The position numbers were made by a program, and so were the translations under genes. DNA of 64,000 bases from JAKFEE01 sp036675815 (GTDB taxonomy: Bacteria > Pseudomonadota > Alphaproteobacteria > Rhodospirillales > Magnetospirillaceae). The notes beneath the pieces are model-generated. The model was not told the origin of the DNA. It saw nothing but the letters and a program-made list of their open reading frames with translations, and searched no databases. The stretch is taken from contig JAKFEE010000021.1 in assembly GCA_036675815.1 (NCBI GenBank), positions 124,001 through 188,000 of the forward strand, read 5' to 3'. Below are positions 36,530 to 43,852 of this stretch, in pieces; the stretch's first letter is position 1, and the number at the start of each line of letters is the position of its first letter.

Positions 36530-37522
36530 TCAGCCCTTGACGTAGCCGTTGGCCCGGAACCACGCCACGGCGCGGGCCAGCGCCTCGGACGCCGGGCGCG
36601 GGGCGTAGCCAAGGGCCTGGCGCGCCTTGTCGCTGGCGAAGAACATGCGTTTGCGCGCCATGCGCACGCCGTCGACGGTGGCGAAGGGCTCGCCGCCGAA
36701 GGTGCGGGCCCACAGCTCGGCCACATGGGCGATGGGCATGACCACGCCATGGGGGATGCACAGCCGCGGCGGCCGCCGCCCGGCGATACGGGCGATCTCC
36801 GCCAGGATGGCGCCCAGCGCCATGTCGTCGCCGCCCAGAACGTAGCGCTCGCCGATGACCCCATGGCGCCAGGCCAGCAGGTGCCCGCGGGCGACGTCGT
36901 CCACGTCGGCGATGTTGAGGCCGGTATCGACATAGGCCGGCATCTTGCCCGAGGCCGCCTCGACGATCATGCGCCCGGTCGGCGTCGGCTTGACGTCGCG
37001 CGGCCCCACCGGGGTGGAGGGGTTGACGATGACCACCGGCGCCCCCTCGTCGCGCACCAGGCGCCGCACCTCCTCCTCGGCCAGGAACTTGGACCGCTTG
37101 TACGGGCCGATCATGTCGGCCAGCGACACCGGCGTGTCCTCGCGGCCGGGTGCGCCGCCCAGTGGGATGCCGAGTGTGGCCACCGACGAGGTGTAGACGA
37201 TGCGATCGGCGCCGGCCGCGGCGGCGGCGCGGATGACATCGCGGCTGCCTCGGACATTGGCCGCCAGCATGGCCGGGGGATCGGGCACCCACAGCCGATA
37301 GTCGGCGGCGACGTGGAACAGTGCGGTGCATCCCCTGGCCGCCCGCGTCAGCGAGGCCGCATCGGTGAGGTCGCCCTCGACGATCTCGACGTCGAGGGCG
37401 GCGAGGTTGCGGCGGTCGCCGCGCGGGCGGGCCAAGGCCCGCACGGCGCAGCCTTCCTCGAGCAAGGCGCGAACCACCGCCGCACCGACGAAGCCCGTTC
37501 CGCCGGTCACCAGGATCGTCAT
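36530..37522 (-). CDS. hpnA: Hopanoid-associated sugar epimerase/NAD-dependent dehydrogenase HpnA
   Basis: This 330-residue extended short-chain dehydrogenase starts MTILVTGGTGFVGAAVVRAL (NAD-binding GXXGXXG). It carries VYTSSVATLG and the YKRSK active-site pair (Tyr-X3-Lys) near residue 145, and NPSTPVGPRDVKPTPTG, typical of HpnA. It is a common member of hopanoid loci and presumably acts on a sugar or hopanoid intermediate. Its start overlaps the hpnG stop by ATGA. It is the distal gene of the shc-hpnG-hpnA operon. Confidence 0.9.
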   Translation of the reverse strand: MTILVTGGTGFVGAAVVRALLEEGCAVRALARPRGDRRNLAALDVEIVEGDLTDAASLTRAARGCTALFHVAADYRLWVPDPPAMLAANVRGSRDVIRAAAAAGADRIVYTSSVATLGIPLGGAPGREDTPVSLADMIGPYKRSKFLAEEEVRRLVRDEGAPVVIVNPSTPVGPRDVKPTPTGRMIVEAASGKMPAYVDTGLNIADVDDVARGHLLAWRHGVIGERYVLGGDDMALGAILAEIARIAGRRPPRLCIPHGVVMPIAHVAELWARTFGGEPFATVDGVRMARKRMFFASDKARQALGYAPRPASEALARAVAWFRANGYVKG

Positions 37523-38181
37523 GGCCGCCTCCCCACCTCGACCAGAACCGGCGCGGCACGGCGCAAGGCGGCCAGTGCCGCCCGCATGCGCAGGCCCAGG
37601 CGCACCAACCGCGGTAGCTGCCACGGTCGCAGCATCACACCTTGCACCACGGGCCAGGCGCGGCTGCGGCCGTCCTCGCCCATTCCCGCCAGCGCCATCT
37701 CGGGCACCGTCTCGTCCGCCGTATCGATGATGGCGCGCAAGGCGACGAACGGCAGGCCGGCGGCATCGGCGAGCATCGCCACCGCGTGGCTTTCCATATC
37801 GATGGCGATGGCACCGGTATGCTGGCCCAATTCCCGTTTCGCCACCGGCGACACGACGGGGATATCGCTGCCAACCAGCAAGCCTTGGTACGGCGTCGTG
37901 AGCGCCGCGCCCAATTCCAGGCACAACGGCGACCAAGTCGCGATGGGCCGGCCATCGGCCACCACGGCTTCCGGCAGCACCAATTGCCCGGGGCGCAGGT
38001 CGGATGCCAGGGCGCCGGCAACGCCGAAGCTGACCAGCACCTCGGCGCCGTGCAGGATGGCATGGCGCACGGCTTCGGCGGCCCGCGCCGAGCCGGGACC
38101 GGCGCAGATTATGGACATCCCGGCCGAAGCGGTGAAACAGGCCGCCTCGCCCGCCAGCCCGGTGACGATCCCCAGTCTCAC
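37519..38181 (-). CDS. hpnG: Adenosylhopane nucleosidase/phosphorylase HpnG
   Basis: This 220-residue protein belongs to the PNP/MTA nucleosidase fold. MRLGIVTGLAGEA opens it, and VSFGVAGALASDLRPGQLVLPEAV and AIDMESHAVAMLADAAGLPF (with the base-contacting ME) are the family motifs. HpnG removes adenine from adenosylhopane, made by HpnH, toward ribosylhopane. The start overlaps the shc stop by 4 nt and its stop overlaps the hpnA start, so the three genes are translationally coupled. Confidence 0.92.
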   Translation of the reverse strand: MRLGIVTGLAGEAACFTASAGMSIICAGPGSARAAEAVRHAILHGAEVLVSFGVAGALASDLRPGQLVLPEAVVADGRPIATWSPLCLELGAALTTPYQGLLVGSDIPVVSPVAKRELGQHTGAIAIDMESHAVAMLADAAGLPFVALRAIIDTADETVPEMALAGMGEDGRSRAWPVVQGVMLRPWQLPRLVRLGLRMRAALAALRRAAPVLVEVGRRP

Positions 38182-40136
38182 ATGCCGTACAGCGGGAAAC
38201 GCGCGTTGTTGCGCTTGAGATTACGGTAACGGGCCAAGGCCCATAGCGGAAAATATGCCGAATAGCCGTGATAGCGCAGGTAAAACACGCGGGGGAAGCC
38301 GATGGCGGTGAAATGCTCCTCGTCCCATTTGGCGGCCGTGCGCGGGCAATGCAGCAGGTAGGCGACGCCGCGCGTGACGGCGTCCGAGTCGACCTCGCCG
38401 GCGGCCATCAGCCCCAGCAAGGCCCAGGCGGTCTGCGACGGGGTCGAAACCGTGCCGACGTCCTTGCGATCGGGCCAATAGCTGGCGCAGTCCTCGCCCC
38501 AGCCGCCATCGGGGCGTTGGCACGATTTCAGCCACTCCACCGCCCGACGGATGTGCGGCGCGTGAGGGTCCTCGCCGGCCGCGTTGAAGGCGCAGAGCGC
38601 CGACCATGTGCCGTAGATGTAGTTGGTGCCCCAGCGCCCGAACCAGGATCCGTCCGCCTCCTGCTCACGGCGCAGGAAGTCGAGACCGCGGGCCATTACC
38701 GGATCGTCGCGATCGAAGCCGATCTGCGCCAGGAAGGAGATGCAGCGGGCAGACACATCCAAGGTCGGCGGGTCGAGCAGCGCCCCATGATCGGCGAAGG
38801 GAATGTGGTTCAGGTGATAGTGCTCGTTCTCGGCGTCGAAGGCCGCCCAGCCGCCGTTCGACGACTGCAATCCGACGATCCATTCGGCGGCGCGGTCGAT
38901 CGACTCGCGCAAGACGTGCCCGCCGATGCGATCGAGGGCCAACGCCACGACGGCCGTATCGTCGACGTCGGGGTAATGCGGGTTGTCGTACTGGAAGGCC
39001 CAGCCGCCGGGACGGACGTTGGGCCGCTGCGCCGCCCAGTCGCCGACGAGGTCCAGCACCTGTTTGGCGCGCAGCCATTCGGCGGCGCGGCGCAGGCGCG
39101 TGTCCGCCTGCGGCACGCCGGCCTCGAGCAGCGCATGGCAGGCCAGCGCGGTGTCCCACACCGGCGACACGCAGGGCTGGCAATAGCCCATGTCCTCGCC
39201 CAGGATCAGCAGCTTGTCGATCGATCGACGCACCGTGCGGCAGTGCTCATGCTCGGGAGCATAGCCCAGGGCGTCGAACATCATCAGGGCATTGGCCATC
39301 GCCGGGAAGATGGCGCCGAGGCCATCCTCGCCATTGAGGCGCTCGACGATCCAGTCCACCGACCGTGCAATCGCGCGCCGACGCAGCGCCTTGGGGAAGT
39401 GCGGCTCGAGGACGCGCAGCGCGCCATCGATGCGCAACAACGCGTCGCCAAGCCGGCTGCCGGTGGGATTGTGGTGGTATTCCGGCTCGTCTTCCGCCGG
39501 CACCGCGAACAGCTCGGAAACGCCGATGCCCCTCGGGTTGCGGGCCTTCGGCTTGAGCGACGCCAGCACCAGGAGCGGCGTCATCACGGTGCGCGACCAA
39601 TAGGCCACCTTGTCCACATGGAAAGGGAACCATTTCGGCAGCAGCACCGCCTCGACCGGCATCACCGGCACCGCCCGCCATGGCACCTGCTGGAACAGCG
39701 CCAGGGTGTAGCGGGTGAACACATTGGCACGAGCGGCGCCGCCGCGCGCCAGGATGGCGTCACGGGCGCGGCGCATGTGCGGCGCGTCCGGGTCATCGCC
39801 GATCAGTTTCAGCGCGTAATAGGCCTTGACCGAGGCGCTGAGGTCGAGATCGCCGTCGTGGAACAGCGGCCAGCCGCCGTGCCTGCCCTGGATGGCGCGC
39901 AGATAGTTGCCAAGCTTGGCCTCCACCGCCTCGTCGATGGTGCCGAGGTAATGGTTGAGGAAGATGTATTCGGCCGGAATGGTGGCGTCGGCCTCCAGCT
40001 CGAAGACCCAATGGCCATCAGCGCCCTGCCGGGCAAGCAAGGCGGCCGCCGCATCGGCGATCGTATCATCAACGCGCCCGTCGTAGCCGGCGGCGGCTTC
40101 CGGGCGGGCCTGGAATCCGATGACGTTGGCAAGCAT
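38178..40136 (-). CDS. shc: Squalene-hopene cyclase
   Basis: This 652-residue protein (HpnF) cyclises squalene to hopene and hopanol at the inner face of the cytoplasmic membrane. The catalytic acid motif DVDDTA is at residues 390-395. Multiple QW-type repeats are present (for example GRHGGWPLFHDGDLDLSASVK, QSSNGGWAAFDAEN, QEADGSWFGRWGTNYIYGTW, RPDGGWGEDC). Length and motif spacing are normal. It heads the shc-hpnG-hpnA operon. A TTGACA lies at 40218-40213 on the same strand, but the matching -10 box is poor. Confidence 0.97.
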   Translation of the reverse strand: MLANVIGFQARPEAAAGYDGRVDDTIADAAAALLARQGADGHWVFELEADATIPAEYIFLNHYLGTIDEAVEAKLGNYLRAIQGRHGGWPLFHDGDLDLSASVKAYYALKLIGDDPDAPHMRRARDAILARGGAARANVFTRYTLALFQQVPWRAVPVMPVEAVLLPKWFPFHVDKVAYWSRTVMTPLLVLASLKPKARNPRGIGVSELFAVPAEDEPEYHHNPTGSRLGDALLRIDGALRVLEPHFPKALRRRAIARSVDWIVERLNGEDGLGAIFPAMANALMMFDALGYAPEHEHCRTVRRSIDKLLILGEDMGYCQPCVSPVWDTALACHALLEAGVPQADTRLRRAAEWLRAKQVLDLVGDWAAQRPNVRPGGWAFQYDNPHYPDVDDTAVVALALDRIGGHVLRESIDRAAEWIVGLQSSNGGWAAFDAENEHYHLNHIPFADHGALLDPPTLDVSARCISFLAQIGFDRDDPVMARGLDFLRREQEADGSWFGRWGTNYIYGTWSALCAFNAAGEDPHAPHIRRAVEWLKSCQRPDGGWGEDCASYWPDRKDVGTVSTPSQTAWALLGLMAAGEVDSDAVTRGVAYLLHCPRTAAKWDEEHFTAIGFPRVFYLRYHGYSAYFPLWALARYRNLKRNNARFPLYGM

Positions 40137-40295
40137 CCTGTCGTCCGCTGATGCGCGGCTTTGTCAAACGCGGCCGCTGGTGCGGGGAGTCTTTGCTGCA
40201 ACGCGGCAAGAATGTCAAGTTCCGCCCCGGCAACGGCAATATCCATGGAGGCAGCGTGGTTTTGCAATACCCCGCACTCTTGCCACGAGGCGCCA

Positions 40296-40973
40296 ATGGC
40301 CTATCCTTTGGGAGAGGATGTCTCGCCTACGTCTAGGATGGAATGGCTCCTGCGCATGACCACTGACCGCGAAAACAAGCGAACGCGCCGCGCGACGCAT
40401 CAGCCCGCCACCTCGCAGGAGGTACAAGCGGCGCGGACGTTGAGGGCGGCCCGGGAGGTCGCCGCCGAAATCGAAGCGCTGCGAACGGTGGTGCGCGACG
40501 AAACACGCCCCGCGCTCGAACGCCGACAGGCGAAGACGGTGCTGCTCGACGGCACCGAACGAATGTGCAACATCATGGCCCTGGCCGTGTGTCAGCTCAG
40601 CGCCTCGTTGAGCATCGAGTTTCAGAACAAACTGGCCGAGGGTTTCCAGGATATCCGCCGCCGCCTTCAGCATACGGGGGTACACCTGATGCTGGAGCGC
40701 GTCGAGAAGATCCGAAAGAGCGCCGAAGCCGTGCTCGACGGGCAAGGCTATCCCGTCGGCTTGGCCATGCGCCTGAGCGCCACCTACATCGAATTGTCCA
40801 ATAATCTCGATGCGTTGGGCGGCGAGGCGGTATTGACCGCCGAGCAGCGGCAACTGATCGTCAACACCGGCTCGATGATCCAGCGCCTGGCGGCGATCGA
40901 GGAACAGCTTGGCATGATCACCGACCTCCGCGGCGATGGCACCACCTTGCGGTCCCAAACACTCGCCGTCTGA
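40296..40973 (+). CDS. Uncharacterised helical protein, 225 residues
   Basis: Three in-frame starts exist: ATG at 40296 (with GAGG 5 nt upstream, preferred), 40338 and 40356. After a basic, disordered N-terminus the protein is almost entirely helical: a coiled-coil-like stretch AREVAAEIEALRTVVRDE, then QNKLAEGFQDIRRRL and a C-terminal MIQRLAAIEEQLGMITDL. There is no signal peptide or membrane segment. It is divergent from shc. No family is recognised. Confidence 0.6.
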   Translation: MAYPLGEDVSPTSRMEWLLRMTTDRENKRTRRATHQPATSQEVQAARTLRAAREVAAEIEALRTVVRDETRPALERRQAKTVLLDGTERMCNIMALAVCQLSASLSIEFQNKLAEGFQDIRRRLQHTGVHLMLERVEKIRKSAEAVLDGQGYPVGLAMRLSATYIELSNNLDALGGEAVLTAEQRQLIVNTGSMIQRLAAIEEQLGMITDLRGDGTTLRSQTLAV

Positions 40974-41135
40974 CGGGCTTTGCGCCGCGAGAAGGCATGC
41001 CGGACACGGACGGGTAAGGTGTCGTCCTGCCGAATGATGGCGACACGCAAACGACGTGCACGCCGCGCTGGCCGCTGGAAGTACGCCGCCCCCACCTCAT
41101 CTAGTCGCCCAGGCAGGCTCAACGGGGAGGACGAC

Positions 41136-41609
41136 ATGAGCGGCGCTGTGCAAGCCATTCCCGCCGGCTATCACACCGTTACCCCATATTTGGTCGTGGC
41201 CGGCGCGGCGGCGGCCATCGACTTCTACAAGATGGCCTTCGGCGCCGAAGAAGTGATGCGCTTCGGCGAGCCCGGGGGCCAGATCCACCACGCCGAAATC
41301 AAGATCGGCGATTCGCGCGTGATGTTGGCGGACGAGTGCCCCGAGATGGGCGCGCGCAGCCCAAATGCGCTAGGAGGCTCGCCGGTCAGCCTCTATATGT
41401 ACGTCAGCGACGTCGACGCCGTCGCCGACCGCGCCAGTGCCGCCGGCGCCAAACCCTTGCGGCCGGTGGAAGACCAATTCTACGGCGACCGCGCCGGAAC
41501 CTTCATCGACCCCTATGGCCACATCTGGCACATCGCCAGCCACAAGGAGGATGTGACGATGGAGGAACTGCGGCGGCGGGCCGAAGTGGCGATGAAGAAG
41601 GAAGGCTGA
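41136..41609 (+). CDS. Glyoxalase/VOC-superfamily protein, PhnB-like
   Basis: This 157-residue protein has a single VOC module: YHTVTPYLVVAGAAAAIDFYKMAFGAEEV, then IHHAEIKIGDSRVMLADECPEMG, and a closing DPYGHIWHIASHKEDVTMEE typical of PhnB-type proteins. The metal ligands of true glyoxalases are only partly present, so the activity is unknown. GGGGAGG precedes the ATG. It is 41 nt before the chelatase gene on the same strand. Confidence 0.82.
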   Translation: MSGAVQAIPAGYHTVTPYLVVAGAAAAIDFYKMAFGAEEVMRFGEPGGQIHHAEIKIGDSRVMLADECPEMGARSPNALGGSPVSLYMYVSDVDAVADRASAAGAKPLRPVEDQFYGDRAGTFIDPYGHIWHIASHKEDVTMEELRRRAEVAMKKEG

Positions 41610-41650
41610 TTGCTGGTCAGTGTCGCTCGGCGGCGCTACGCTTGGCGGCG

Positions 41651-42445
41651 ATGATGACGGAATGCCCGAAAGCCTGGAAGGCGGCGGCGCTGGTGCTGGC
41701 GGCGCACGGCTCTTCGCGCCATCCCGGCAGCCGGCTGCCCACCGAGCGCCTCGCCGAAGCGATCAGGCGCCGCGGCTGTTTTGCCGAAGTGGCGACCTGT
41801 TATCTCAAGGAGCCACCGTTTGTCGGGGACGCCCTGTCGCTGGTGGCGGCCGAGACGGTCTACGTCGTGCCGAATTTCGCCGCCGAAGGCGACATGACGC
41901 GCCGGCAGGTCCCAACGGCCATGGGCCTGACCGGACGGGTGACGCGACGGGGGCACCGGCAGATCCACTACACCGAGCCGGTGGGCAGTCATCCGCAGAT
42001 TCCCCGGTTCCTGCGCCGCCGTGTCGATACCGTTTTGGAGGCCAACGCCCTTGCCGCCCCGTCGGTTTCGGTGCTGCTGGTCGGGCACGGCTCGTCGCGC
42101 CCCGGCTCCTCGGCGACGGCCGAGGCGATCGCGGATGCGCTGCGCCACGGCGGCGGCTACGGCGAGGTGCTCACCGCCTTCCTCGAGCAGGAGCCGCGGG
42201 TGGCGGCGTGGGCCGACCGGGTGTCTTTTCCCCATGTCGTCGTCGCCCCGCTGCTGATCGCCGAAGGCCTGCATGGCAGCGAGGACATTCCTCCAGTGTT
42301 CGGGCTGGCGGCGGGCGAGCAAGGCCCGGCGCATGCGGCCGGGCACCGCGTGTGGTTGTGCCCGGGCATCGGCGACAGCGTCGAAATCGCCGACATCGTT
42401 CTCGACCGCGTCGCCGCCTGCACCGCAGCCGCCTATGACCTTTGA
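41651..42445 (+). CDS. Two-domain sirohydrochlorin chelatase-like protein (CbiX family)
   Basis: This 264-residue protein has two tandem CbiX-type halves. Each opens with the same motif: LVLAAHGSSRHPGS (about residue 16) and VLLVGHGSSRPGS (about residue 140), with the metal-binding His. CbiX inserts Co2+ or Fe2+ into sirohydrochlorin for cobalamin or siroheme. No other tetrapyrrole gene is nearby, so the metal and product are open. The ATG at 41651 or 41654 has a weak ribosome site. Confidence 0.8.
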   Translation: MMTECPKAWKAAALVLAAHGSSRHPGSRLPTERLAEAIRRRGCFAEVATCYLKEPPFVGDALSLVAAETVYVVPNFAAEGDMTRRQVPTAMGLTGRVTRRGHRQIHYTEPVGSHPQIPRFLRRRVDTVLEANALAAPSVSVLLVGHGSSRPGSSATAEAIADALRHGGGYGEVLTAFLEQEPRVAAWADRVSFPHVVVAPLLIAEGLHGSEDIPPVFGLAAGEQGPAHAAGHRVWLCPGIGDSVEIADIVLDRVAACTAAAYDL

Positions 42446-42505
42446 GGCGTGTTCTTCCGCACCTGAGGATCGGACAATAACGGAGCGTTTGCCGCGGAGG
42501 CAGGG

Positions 42506-43852
42506 ATGGCCGTGCCGGCTTATGGATTGCTGCTGACGGATCTGTATCAGCTCAACATGCTGCAGGCGTATTTCGACCGGCGGATGTTCGAGCCGGCCGT
42601 GTTCGAGCTGTTCGTGCGCAAGCTGCCGCGGACGCGGAATTTCCTGATGGCGGCGGGCATCGAACAGGCGGTGGGCTACCTCGAAGGGCTGCGGGCGACC
42701 GACGAGGAAATCGCCTGGCTGGCGCATTCCGGCCGCTTCTCGGCCGAATTCATCGCCTGGCTGGCCGATCTGCGCTTCACCGGCGACGTCGAGGCCCTGC
42801 CCGAGGGCACGGTGTTCTTCCCCGATGAACCGGTGCTGCGGGTGACCGCGCCCCTGCCCCAGGCGCAACTCGTCGAGACCCGGCTGATCAATCTCGTGCA
42901 CTTCCAGAGCGTGGTGGCGTCGAAGGCGGCGCGCATGGTGCTGGCGGCGCCCCGCCAGCAACTGATCGACTTCGGCCTGCGCCGTGCCCATGGCGCCGAG
43001 GCCGGCCTTTATGCGGCCCGCGCCGCCTACCTCGCCGGCTTCGCCGGCACCGCCACCGCGGTCGCCGCGCCGCTGATGGGCATCCCGGTGTTCGGCACCA
43101 TGGCCCATTCGTTCATCCTCGCCCACGAGGACGAGGCGGAGGCCTTCCTCGGCTTTGCGCGGGCGCGGCCGAAGGGGCTGGTGCTGCTGATCGACACCTA
43201 CGATACCGAAGCGGCGGCGCACAAGGTCGTGGCGCTGGCGCCAAAGCTGCGCGCCGAAGGCATCACCATTGCCGGGGTCCGCCTCGATAGCGGCAATCTG
43301 GTCGAACACGCCCGCCGGGTGCGGCGGATCCTCGACGGCGGCGGCTTGCCCGCGGTCAGGATCGTCGCCAGCGGCGGGCTCGACGAGGGCGCGCTGGAGG
43401 CATTCACGGCAAGCGGCGCCCCCATCGACACGTACGGCATCGGGACCAGCCTGGTCACCGCCAGCGACGCGCCGGTACTCGATTGCGCCTACAAGATGCA
43501 ATCCTATGCCGGGCGCCCCAAGCGCAAGCTGTCGGAGGGCAAGGTCAATTGGCCGGGGGCGAAGCAGGTCTTCCGCAATTTCGATACTGACGGGCGCATG
43601 CGGGGCGACATCCTCGGGACCATCGGCGAAAAGCTGCCGGGCCGGCCCCTGTTGGAGCCGGTGATGGTCGGTGGCCGGCGCACCGAACGCCTGCTGTCGC
43701 TGGAGCGGGCGCGCCGCCACGCCGGCGAGCAACTCGCGGCGCTTCCCGACCATCTGCGGCGTCTAACTCCAAGTCCGCCCTTTCCCCTGGTGATCTCGGC
43801 GGCGGTGAAGGCATTGGCCGCGGAAGCCGACCGGGCGGCAAGAGCGCAATGA
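42506..43852 (+). CDS. pncB: Nicotinate phosphoribosyltransferase
   Basis: This 448-residue NAPRTase converts nicotinate and PRPP to nicotinate mononucleotide in NAD salvage. Family landmarks are LLTDLYQLNMLQAYF at the N-terminus, FELFVRKLPRTRNFLMAAG, DFGLRRAHGAEAGL, FGTMAHSFILAHEDEAEAF, the phosphate-binding GVRLDSGNL and IDTYGIGTSLVTA. Its stop overlaps the P-type ATPase start in ATGA, so the pair is translationally coupled. The reason for that pairing is not evident. Confidence 0.93.
   Translation: MAVPAYGLLLTDLYQLNMLQAYFDRRMFEPAVFELFVRKLPRTRNFLMAAGIEQAVGYLEGLRATDEEIAWLAHSGRFSAEFIAWLADLRFTGDVEALPEGTVFFPDEPVLRVTAPLPQAQLVETRLINLVHFQSVVASKAARMVLAAPRQQLIDFGLRRAHGAEAGLYAARAAYLAGFAGTATAVAAPLMGIPVFGTMAHSFILAHEDEAEAFLGFARARPKGLVLLIDTYDTEAAAHKVVALAPKLRAEGITIAGVRLDSGNLVEHARRVRRILDGGGLPAVRIVASGGLDEGALEAFTASGAPIDTYGIGTSLVTASDAPVLDCAYKMQSYAGRPKRKLSEGKVNWPGAKQVFRNFDTDGRMRGDILGTIGEKLPGRPLLEPVMVGGRRTERLLSLERARRHAGEQLAALPDHLRRLTPSPPFPLVISAAVKALAAEADRAARAQ

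Noticed and set aside
39809..40267. Minus-strand frame beginning near the shc start (152 codons)
   Set aside because: It overlaps shc in another frame for most of its length and becomes compositionally shadow-like after the first 35 codons.
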